Part shown: positions 15,855 through 21,902 of the stretch, one piece after another | Numbering within the stretch: the first letter of the stretch is position 1 | Layout of the letters: each line of letters starts with the position of its first letter | Virus record (IMG/VR): IMGVR_UViG_3300032334_002061 | Span: 1-29,554 of that record | Direction: 5' to 3' (one strand) | DNA from: a virus | DNA length: 29,554 bases | Program-made: the position numbers and the translations under genes | The notes under the pieces: generated by a model | Told to the model about the DNA's origin: nothing | The model's input: the letters and a program-made list of their open reading frames with translations, nothing else | Database searches by the model: none

Positions 15855-15898
15855 TTTGGTTCCTTACTGGTAAATAAAATAGACAGTAAGGAACCAAA
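15855..15898 (+). promoter_or_regulatory. Perfect 15-bp hairpin with late promoter in its loop, masking the RBS
   Basis: TTTGGTTCCTTACTG (15855-15869) and CAGTAAGGAACCAAA (15884-15898) are exact inverted copies separated by 14 bases. The loop contains GTAAATA (15870-15876), a T4 late-type element. The right arm contains AAGGA, the ribosome binding site for the endonuclease ATG at 15899. Read-through RNA from upstream would hide this site; RNA starting at about 15882 would lack the left arm and expose it. This is an inference from the sequence, matching the known control of T4 I-TevI and some T4 late genes. Confidence 0.8.
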
Positions 15899-16840
15899 AT
15901 GGATTACAAGCAACTTTATAAAAATATGATTCAACTCGCAAGGCAAGAAGATAGAAAAAAACACTGTGGGATATATTATGAATTACATCACATTGTTCCA
16001 GAGTTTATGTTTAAAAATAGAAGAAGAACTGGGCCAAAAGGGCACCTTGAAGGTAATCCTGAATCTAAAGATAATAAAATTTTGTTAACATTTAAAGAAC
16101 ATCTCCTTGCTCATTATTATCTTTATGAAATATATAAAGGAACTCGGTATGAGTACTCTGCTGGTTCAGCTTTACAGTTTTTCTTTACTAAGGCAGGTAA
16201 TAACCATATAAGGCAAGTTGAATTATCAAAAGTTGACGAAAATTTTCTTGAAGAAATGGAATATCTAAGAAAAATAGGCATTGATAGTATTTCTCAGGCA
16301 AGGAAAGGAAAAATGCCTGTAGTTGATGCTGTTACCAGAGAAAAAATTGGTTCGGTTCCTGTGGATCATCCACGAGTAAAGTCTGGAGAATGGGTGCATC
16401 ATTCATCGGGTAAAAAAATTACTGAATCAGCTAGAAGTAATAAAAAATCACAACATAAAGAAAATAATAATAACTATAAACCCCTAACTGCTGAGTTAGA
16501 GTCTAAAATTTTTGAGTGTATAACAAGAGCAATCGAAGATGATATGTTGGTTAGGAATGTGTTTGTAAAAAATATCAAAGAATCAATCACTGAGTTTAAA
16601 AAAATATCGCATGTATGGATTAATAACCGTTACGGTAGCATACAAAACCTAGTAGATTTGTATAATAAAAAATTTGACACTAATATTAAATTTAATCCGT
16701 ATTACAGATCAAAAGCACAAAGATCTGCCCTTAGAGATCGATCGTCAATCTATATGTGGGTTACAAACGGCGAAACCAATTTAAGAATTTTTAAAAGTGA
16801 AGAGATACCAAATGGATTTAAAAAAGGAAGAATATTATGA
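15899..16840 (+). CDS. HNH homing endonuclease, free-standing inside the split intein
   Basis: Product of 313 residues, starting at ATG 15899 directly after the masked ribosome binding site. An HNH nuclease signature lies near residues 28-75: ELHHIVPEF with paired histidines, then DNKILLTFKEHLLAH with Asn and His. A region VDHPRVKSGEWVHHSSGKK and the C-terminal motif WVTNGETNLRIF...IPNGFKKGR are typical of DNA-recognition tails of phage HNH and GIY-YIG homing enzymes. It probably cleaves intein-less nrdA to spread the split intein. The codon and base use is more AT-rich than the flanking nrdA exteins, a sign of separate origin. Its stop overlaps the ATG of the next gene (ATGA). Confidence 0.85.
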   Translation: MDYKQLYKNMIQLARQEDRKKHCGIYYELHHIVPEFMFKNRRRTGPKGHLEGNPESKDNKILLTFKEHLLAHYYLYEIYKGTRYEYSAGSALQFFFTKAGNNHIRQVELSKVDENFLEEMEYLRKIGIDSISQARKGKMPVVDAVTREKIGSVPVDHPRVKSGEWVHHSSGKKITESARSNKKSQHKENNNNYKPLTAELESKIFECITRAIEDDMLVRNVFVKNIKESITEFKKISHVWINNRYGSIQNLVDLYNKKFDTNIKFNPYYRSKAQRSALRDRSSIYMWVTNGETNLRIFKSEEIPNGFKKGRIL

Positions 16841-17889
16841 TAAAAATTACTAGAATCAAAGTTGAAAAAACTCCAGTATACGACATTACAGTACCCGAAA
16901 CTGAAAGTTTTTTTGCTAACAATGTATTGGTTCATAACTGCAGTGAAATTAGCCTTAGTACCAACTCTGAACGTACTGCTGTGTGCTGTCTTAGCAGCGT
17001 TAATTTAGAACGTTATGAAGAATGGAAGGACACAGGTCTAGTTGCTAAACTTACACGATTTTTAGATAATGTTATCCAATGGTTTATTGATTGGAGTCCA
17101 GCTGAACTACAAAAAACTCGTTTTAGCGCTCAACAAGAACGTGCCCTTGGTATTGGTGCAATGGGTTGGCACAACTTTCTAATGAGCAAAAACATTCCTT
17201 TTGAGGGTGGTGGGTTTGGTAGCGCTACTCAATGGAATCACATTATTTTTTCTCGTATGCACGAAGAAGCAGTAGCTGAATCCAAGCGTCTAGCTACTGA
17301 GCGCGGAGAAAGCCCTGACATGGTTGGTACCGGGCGCCGAAATAGTCATTTGTTTGCTATTGCTCCTAACGCCAATAGTTCAATCCTATGTAATACTACT
17401 CCTAGCATTGAGCCTATGGCCAGTAACGCATACACACAAAAAACACGAAATGGCATTTTTCAAGTGCGTAATCGCTACTTAGAACCCGTGCTAGAAAAAT
17501 ACGGCACTAATACGCCAGAAACATGGAAAAACATTGAAAAAAACAACGGTTCTGTGCAACATTTGGTTGAATTATCGCCAGAAGAAAAAGAAGTGTTCAA
17601 GACTGCGTGGGAGATTGATCAGCATTGGTTAATTGAACACGCAGAAGCTCGTCAACAGTATATTTGCCAAAGTCAAAGTCTAAACTTGTTTTTCTTACCC
17701 GGAACCGAGCGCGCCTACATCAACAGTGTGCATCTAAAAGCTATTCGTAGTAGTAGTCTAAAGAGCTTGTATTATTTTAAAACAGGTGCTAAAATAGCAG
17801 CTGACACAATTAAAAAAATGCAACGAGTTAAACTAGAAGATTGGAAAGAATCTTCTGAGTCAGAAACTTGTGTTGCTTGCGAAGGATAA
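16837..17889 (+). CDS. nrdA: Split-intein C-half fused to NrdA C-part
   Basis: Product of 350 residues: the first 34 are an intein C-fragment, and the C-extein of 316 residues begins at Cys codon 16939. The intein half has block F VYDITVPETESFF and block G NNVLVHN, with the penultimate His and terminal Asn needed for splicing. The extein begins CSEI: after splicing, NLCSE restores the active-site N297-x-C299-x-E301 (E. coli N437, C439, E441). C314 (AVCCLS) corresponds to C462, SLYYFKTG to the Y730/Y731 pair, and the tail ends TCVACEG with the redox cysteines. The spliced enzyme would be 614 residues. It is translationally coupled to the endonuclease gene by ATGA overlap. Confidence 0.93.
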   Translation: MIKITRIKVEKTPVYDITVPETESFFANNVLVHNCSEISLSTNSERTAVCCLSSVNLERYEEWKDTGLVAKLTRFLDNVIQWFIDWSPAELQKTRFSAQQERALGIGAMGWHNFLMSKNIPFEGGGFGSATQWNHIIFSRMHEEAVAESKRLATERGESPDMVGTGRRNSHLFAIAPNANSSILCNTTPSIEPMASNAYTQKTRNGIFQVRNRYLEPVLEKYGTNTPETWKNIEKNNGSVQHLVELSPEEKEVFKTAWEIDQHWLIEHAEARQQYICQSQSLNLFFLPGTERAYINSVHLKAIRSSSLKSLYYFKTGAKIAADTIKKMQRVKLEDWKESSESETCVACEG

Positions 17890-17901
17890 AAGGAATAAAA
17901 A

Positions 17902-18852
17902 ATGTCATTATTAGAAACAAGTAAAACCTACGTTCCCGCCTACCCTGAGTTTGTAGAAATTACAAGACTGCATGAAGAGCTGCACTGGCACGAGGGCGAA
18001 GCCAAACTGCAAGAAGATGTTGAACAGTGGAAAACTGGTAAAATTACCGAACAAGAAAAGTACTTTATCAACAGTATTCTTAGATTGTTTGTGCAAAGCG
18101 ACGTAGCAGTAGGCAGTGACTATTATGATAACTTGATTCCTGTATTCAAAAACAATGAAGTTCGCAATATGTTGGGTAGTTTTGCTGGCCGCGAAGGAGT
18201 TCATCAACGTGCTTACGCACTGCTTAGTGACACATTAGGATTTGGAGACAGCTTTTATCAAGAGTTCCTTGAGTACGAGGACATGAAGGAAAAATACGAA
18301 TACATGATGGACATGAGCAACAGGACCTATCGTGATATTGCTGCTAGTTTGGCCAAACAAGTACTGATTGAAGGTGTGTGTTTGTTCGCTAGTTTTGCTA
18401 TGCTGTTGAATTTTCAACGGTTTGGAAAAATGGCTGGCATGAGTGACATCAACTTGTGGAGCATTCGTGATGAAAGTGTCCATGTGCAAGGAGTAGCGCT
18501 GTTGTTTAGAAAATTTTTGATAGAACATCCTCGTGTGGTCAACAACGAATTTAAAAGCGAAATCTACATTACCGCAGCACGAGTGGTTGAACTAGAAGAC
18601 AAGTTTATTGACCGAGCATTCGAATTGGGCGGCGTTCCTGGAATTACCAAAGAAGAAGTTAAGCAATATATTCGCGCTGTGTGCGACTATCGCATGACAC
18701 AGTTAGGGTTCAAAACACAGTTCAATGTTACTAATCCGTTTGAGTGGCTAGACTGGCTAACCAGCAGCAACGCTATTGAAAACTTTTTTGAGACCAACAC
18801 CGTAGGTTATAGCAAAAACAGCATGATAGGACATTACGCCGAAGCCTATTGA
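17902..18852 (+). CDS. nrdB: Ribonucleotide reductase small subunit
   Basis: Product of 316 residues. The diiron ligands are all visible: D67 (VQSDVAV), E98 and H101 (REGVH), E157 (LIEGVCLF), and E191 and H194 (RDESVH). The radical tyrosine is Y105, four residues after H101 in the EGVHQRAY pattern. It assembles as a dimer with the spliced NrdA and supplies the tyrosyl radical for class Ia reduction. A short AAAGGA-type ribosome binding site lies 12 bases after the nrdA stop, and the two genes form an operon. It carries no intein. The length is shorter than E. coli NrdB (376) but normal for phage versions. Confidence 0.95.
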   Translation: MSLLETSKTYVPAYPEFVEITRLHEELHWHEGEAKLQEDVEQWKTGKITEQEKYFINSILRLFVQSDVAVGSDYYDNLIPVFKNNEVRNMLGSFAGREGVHQRAYALLSDTLGFGDSFYQEFLEYEDMKEKYEYMMDMSNRTYRDIAASLAKQVLIEGVCLFASFAMLLNFQRFGKMAGMSDINLWSIRDESVHVQGVALLFRKFLIEHPRVVNNEFKSEIYITAARVVELEDKFIDRAFELGGVPGITKEEVKQYIRAVCDYRMTQLGFKTQFNVTNPFEWLDWLTSSNAIENFFETNTVGYSKNSMIGHYAEAY

Positions 18853-18877
18853 CAATGTGTAGATATGCTAGTATAAT
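18849..18877 (+). promoter_or_regulatory. Consensus sigma70-type promoter
   Basis: TTGACA (18849-18854), a 17-base spacer, TATAAT (18872-18877): a perfect consensus. It overlaps the end of nrdB, 25 bases before the Sm-like gene at 18903. Confidence 0.88.
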
Positions 18878-18892
18878 ATCTTTTTTACTAGG

Positions 18893-18899
18893 TTAAATA
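18893..18899 (+). promoter_or_regulatory. Late-type element
   Basis: TTAAATA just 3 bases before the ATG at 18903. If it works like a T4 late promoter, the start point would fall inside the codon region, so its use for this gene is doubtful. Confidence 0.25.
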
Positions 18900-18902
18900 C
18901 TT

Positions 18903-19220
18903 ATGTTAGTCAAAAAAGATTATACGGAAGGTGACATCGTCTGTTTTAAATTAGTCAACGGCGATGAAGTCTTAGCGCGGGTAGCAGGCACAACAAAAGA
19001 AGGTTGGACGATTTCAAAACCTTTAAATATTGTGCCAGGAGCATCAGGACTAGGCCTGATGCAATCTATGTTTGGTATGGATTTGGATGCCACAGTTGAA
19101 TTAGCTCGATCGGCTGTGATGATGCATACTTTGGTAGTAAAAGAATTAGCAGAACATTATATTCTAACAACTACCGGAATCCAACCTGTTAGCCGTGGGA
19201 GTATTATAACAGGAGTATAA
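18903..19220 (+). CDS. Sm-like (LSm-type) small beta-barrel protein
   Basis: Product of 105 residues. The N-terminal 55 residues read as an Sm-like barrel: strand-type segments DIVCFKLVNGDEVLARVAG, then GWTISKPLNIV. The remainder is a short helix and a final beta segment. Sm/Hfq proteins bind RNA as rings; phages of the T4-like type carry similar small proteins of unknown role. It sits alone after a perfect sigma70 promoter, so early expression is likely. The next gene starts 2 bases after its stop. Family placement is by fold pattern, not by an identified homologue. Confidence 0.55.
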   Translation: MLVKKDYTEGDIVCFKLVNGDEVLARVAGTTKEGWTISKPLNIVPGASGLGLMQSMFGMDLDATVELARSAVMMHTLVVKELAEHYILTTTGIQPVSRGSIITGV

Positions 19221-19222
19221 TA

Positions 19223-19798
19223 TTGAAAAAGATTCTAGCACTGTGGGCAGTGATTGGAACTGCCCTTTGTTTTGGAATAGGGTGGCATTATGAGCAAAAA
19301 CTACAATCATTATTGGGTTTATACAAGCAAGCCACTTATCGTTTTAGCGATGGGCGTACATCAACAAGTTTAGTAAATCAACGTGAACTAAACTGTTTAG
19401 CAGAAAATATCTATTACGAAGCTGGCGGCGAAAGTTTAGCCGGTAAAATGGCAGTAGGGTTAGTTACATTAAATAGAGTCAACAGCGGAAAATTTTCCAA
19501 AACTATTTGTGGTGTTGTTCATCAACGCACTGAAAACAGTTGTCAATTTAGTTGGCGGTGCGAGGACAAAGGAAAACCTCGTGCAACAACTCAACAATGG
19601 GCTGATAGCATGAGAGTTGCTGTTTACCTTATGACTACCCCTGCGTTTGATATTACTGATGGCGCCACATATTTTCACAACCATACAGTTAAACCAAATT
19701 GGAAAAACTTGTCTAAAACAAGCAAAATTGAACACCATACTTTTTATTCAAAAAAAGGAGATAAGAATAAAATTCCTGATTTTCACCTCGAAGATTAA
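19223..19798 (+). CDS. Membrane-anchored SleB/CwlJ-type cell-wall hydrolase (endolysin)
   Basis: Product of 191 residues from a TTG start at 19223, preceded by AGGAG. Residues 4-20 (ILALWAVIGTALCFGIG) form an N-terminal membrane segment of the signal-anchor type, with no clear cleavage site. From about residue 52 comes CLAENIYYEAGGES, the catalytic-site signature of the SleB/CwlJ hydrolase-2 family, then GLVTLNRV and the aromatic FSWRCE. YFHNHTVKPNW lies near 150-160. It would degrade peptidoglycan, probably for lysis. A signal-anchor-release (SAR) mode is plausible, so export may use the host Sec system. The spore cortex enzymes of this family share the catalytic core. Confidence 0.85.
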   Translation: MKKILALWAVIGTALCFGIGWHYEQKLQSLLGLYKQATYRFSDGRTSTSLVNQRELNCLAENIYYEAGGESLAGKMAVGLVTLNRVNSGKFSKTICGVVHQRTENSCQFSWRCEDKGKPRATTQQWADSMRVAVYLMTTPAFDITDGATYFHNHTVKPNWKNLSKTSKIEHHTFYSKKGDKNKIPDFHLED

Positions 19799-19811
19799 TA
19801 GTATTTCTGGT

Positions 19812-19836
19812 TAAATAATAATGTCATTATAAGGAG
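19812..19836 (+). promoter_or_regulatory. Late-type element and ribosome binding site
   Basis: TAAATA at 19812-19817 is followed by an AAGGAG ribosome binding site at 19831-19836, serving the ATG at 19845. Between them ATAAT-GTC-ATTAT can pair as a short stem. Confidence 0.45.
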
Positions 19837-19844
19837 TCAGCATT

Positions 19845-20054
19845 ATGGTAAACTTTGAAGAAAAAGTAAGTGATATTTACGAAAGAGAAATAACTGATTC
19901 TGACTTTGGATTTATTATCGATAATAACGGCGATTTAAAAACTGTATTCTTTCCAGAAACATTTTCGGGCATTATACCCGAAAAGATTAAAGAATTGTTT
20001 CAATTAATGGGCGTAAAAAATCCAGAGAATTTGGTGTCCGTAACCCTGCATTAG
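19845..20054 (+). CDS. Small acidic phage protein of unknown function
   Basis: Product of 69 residues with a strong AAGGAG ribosome binding site 8 bases upstream, and a late-type element. It is acidic and reads as a small alpha/beta protein (FGFIIDNNGDLKTVFFPETF near 23-42, then PEKIKELFQLMGVKNPENL). No membrane segment or known motif. The gene is short but its translation signals are good. Confidence 0.65.
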   Translation: MVNFEEKVSDIYEREITDSDFGFIIDNNGDLKTVFFPETFSGIIPEKIKELFQLMGVKNPENLVSVTLH

Positions 20055-20062
20055 ACGCAAAA

Positions 20063-20085
20063 ATGTTGTAAAAAAACAACAATTT
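20063..20085 (+). terminator. Possible weak terminator
   Basis: TGTTGT, an A-rich loop, ACAACA, then ATTTT just after the small acidic gene. The stem is only about 6 bp, so this is weak. Confidence 0.3.
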
Positions 20086-20093
20086 TGGTGTGG

Positions 20094-20122
20094 TTGACGC
20101 CCATTTAATGTGGTGCTATAAT
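20094..20122 (+). promoter_or_regulatory. Strong extended -10 sigma70 promoter
   Basis: TTGACG (20094-20099), a 17-base spacer ending in TGC, TATAAT (20117-20122). Six bases separate the -10 from the ATG at 20129, so the transcript would start at about the start codon. Confidence 0.82.
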
Positions 20123-20128
20123 TACTAC

Positions 20129-20461
20129 ATGGATAAAGCACCTACCCCAAAGAAGCGCAAGCGTCGCAACGACTGCCGGCACGTTGTCTATTGCCTGGAA
20201 AACTCGCTTACTGGCGAGCAGTACATTGGCATTACAGTTGCTAGCGGAAATGTCAACACTGCGCTAAAAATCCGTGTGCAAAAGCACGTTCGGCGGGCAT
20301 TAACAGAAAACAAAACCTGGACACTTTGCAAGGCAATTCGCGAGCATGGTGCTGAGAATTTTGTTTATTGGATTATGGAAACTGTTCGTGGGCGACTTGC
20401 TGCTCACGCTAGAGAACGTGAGTTGATTTCAACTTTTGGGCCTGCACTAAACACTAGATGA
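20129..20461 (+). CDS. GIY-YIG domain protein
   Basis: Product of 110 residues from ATG 20129; the upstream in-frame GTG at 20090 would place the promoter inside the gene. The N-terminus is basic (KKRKRRND). The segment VVYCLENSLTGEQYIGITV near residues 20-38 is a GIY-YIG signature; the downstream KHVRRAL and ERELISTFGPALN contribute the usual Arg, Glu and Asn. GIY-YIG proteins cleave DNA. Size and lack of a DNA-binding tail suggest a nicking or repair enzyme or a degraded mobile endonuclease. It overlaps the next gene by 4 bases (ATGA), so it is co-translated with the deaminase-fold gene. Confidence 0.75.
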   Translation: MDKAPTPKKRKRRNDCRHVVYCLENSLTGEQYIGITVASGNVNTALKIRVQKHVRRALTENKTWTLCKAIREHGAENFVYWIMETVRGRLAAHARERELISTFGPALNTR

Positions 20462-20769
20462 ATACTTATCCTAAAATGACAGCTAAGGTATTTGACAAAA
20501 GAGGTCGAGTACTTAGCGAAGGCACTAATTTTCCTAAAAAAACTCACCCCAAGCAGGCTAGACTAGCTGCAGAAGCAGGCGAGGACTATAAGGTTTATCT
20601 TCATGCTGAAGTGGCTGCGCTGGTCAAAATAAGAAAAGGAGTACCGCACAAAATTCAAATCGAACGATTTGGCGCTAATGGACGCCCTCTTAATGCCAAG
20701 CCTTGTCCTATTTGCGAACTGGCTATCAAGGAAGCAGGCATTAAATTAGTAGAATATACAATTGGTTAG
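20458..20769 (+). CDS. Small deaminase-fold protein (CMP/dCMP deaminase-like)
   Basis: Product of 103 residues. It has the zinc-binding pattern of the cytidine deaminase superfamily: HAEVAAL at about 50-56 (His ligand with the catalytic glutamate), then KPCPICELAI at about 81-90 (PCxxC ligands). At 103 residues it is much shorter than dCMP deaminases, so substrate is uncertain: free nucleotide, nucleic acid or other. dCMP deamination would feed dTTP synthesis and fit near the reductase genes. The start overlaps the GIY-YIG gene stop. Confidence 0.7.
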   Translation: MNTYPKMTAKVFDKRGRVLSEGTNFPKKTHPKQARLAAEAGEDYKVYLHAEVAALVKIRKGVPHKIQIERFGANGRPLNAKPCPICELAIKEAGIKLVEYTIG

Positions 20770-20795
20770 CCATTAAATTTCAAGTACTAAAATAG

Positions 20796-20803
20796 CATAA
20801 ATA
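20796..20803 (+). promoter_or_regulatory. Late-type promoter element close to ATG
   Basis: CATAAATA with 7 bases to the ATG at 20811. A T4-like start point would leave a leader of about two bases. Confidence 0.45.
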
Positions 20804-20810
20804 ATTAGTT

Positions 20811-21884
20811 ATGCTATTTGGTTATACAATTTTAGCAACAGCCTTATGCTTGAGCATGGTGGCAGCATATTATTCTATAGCAGGGCTTACTGCTATTTTT
20901 TCTGCTGCTACAATTCCTATAATTATTATGGGAGCAGCTCTTGAATTAGGCAAAATAGTTGCGACCGTATTCCTTCATAGGAATTGGAGCAGGCTGAATT
21001 GGGGTTTTAAAGGCTACCTGGTACCAGCGGTTGCCTTTTTAATGATGTTAACCAGTTTAGGCATATATGGCTTTCTATCAAAAGCACACAGTGATCAAAC
21101 ACTGGTGTCTGGTGATAGTACTAGCCAAGTGGCTATTTTTGATGAACGGATAAAAACGGAAAAGGATATTATTGATGCTGCTAGACGCGCTCTTAAACAA
21201 ATGGATGAAGGTGTTGACCAAATCATGGTCCGATCCAATGACGAGCGTGGAGCCGATAAGTCCGCCGCCCTCCGTAGAGCACAGCAAAAAGAAAGAAGTC
21301 AATTACAGGCTGATATTACTAAAGCGCAAAAATCGATTGCCGCCTTAAATGAACAACGAGCTCCGCTAGCAGCTAATTTAAGAAAAGTAGAGGCTGAAGT
21401 AGGTCCTATTAAATACATTGCTGCTCTCATTTACGGAGATAATCCCGATGCCGGCATACTAGAAAAATCTGTTCGTTGGGTTATTATTCTTATTGTTGTA
21501 GTGTTTGATCCGTTGGCATTATGTTTAATATTAGCAGGTAATCGAGAGTTAGAATGGGCAAAAGAAGATAGAAAAAAGGCATTAACTAACGAAAAATTAG
21601 TACCTAAAGATGAGCAACCTATGCTAGATACACCTTTTCCGATACCTGATGTTCCTGCTACACTAGAACCTAGCTCAAGTGCGATTGTTGCTAAAATTAA
21701 ATTTAATAAACTGCGGCTAGGGGCTATTCTAAATAAAGCATTATTCAAAAAATCAAAACCACCAGAGCCTGCAACAAAAGAAGTTATTGCAGACACTACT
21801 AATAGTTCTTTCATTGGCATCCCCGCTGAGCCAGATATACACGTTCCACCTAAATCAGACAAACCGCATAAGTACGCAACTTGA
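20811..21884 (+). CDS. Membrane protein with cytoplasmic-type coiled coil
   Basis: Product of 357 residues. Three hydrophobic segments lie near residues 3-25, 30-50 and 68-90 (YLVPAVAFLMMLTSLGIYGF). A charged coiled coil follows at about 100-205 (AALRRAQQKERSQLQADITK), then another membrane segment near 224-243 (WVIILIVVVFDPLALCLILA), and a Pro-rich polar tail. Similar proteins occur in T4-like marine phages without known function. A role at the host envelope, such as superinfection exclusion or lysis control, is conceivable. No ribosome binding site is seen; the mRNA may be leaderless. It precedes clpX by 19 bases. Confidence 0.65.
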   Translation: MLFGYTILATALCLSMVAAYYSIAGLTAIFSAATIPIIIMGAALELGKIVATVFLHRNWSRLNWGFKGYLVPAVAFLMMLTSLGIYGFLSKAHSDQTLVSGDSTSQVAIFDERIKTEKDIIDAARRALKQMDEGVDQIMVRSNDERGADKSAALRRAQQKERSQLQADITKAQKSIAALNEQRAPLAANLRKVEAEVGPIKYIAALIYGDNPDAGILEKSVRWVIILIVVVFDPLALCLILAGNRELEWAKEDRKKALTNEKLVPKDEQPMLDTPFPIPDVPATLEPSSSAIVAKIKFNKLRLGAILNKALFKKSKPPEPATKEVIADTTNSSFIGIPAEPDIHVPPKSDKPHKYAT

Positions 21885-21902
21885 CCTTGTAAAAGCTATC
21901 TA

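Noticed and set aside
15855-15898. The 15-bp hairpin as a terminator
   Set aside because: No T-tract follows; instead the start codon of the endonuclease follows directly.
15837-16840. nrdA as a pseudogene broken by an inserted endonuclease
   Set aside because: Both break points carry complete intein halves with all splicing residues, so a working split protein is the better reading.
21431-21862. Long open frame on the minus strand inside the membrane protein gene
   Set aside because: It is the opposite-strand image of a well-supported gene and lacks translation signals or a protein-like pattern.
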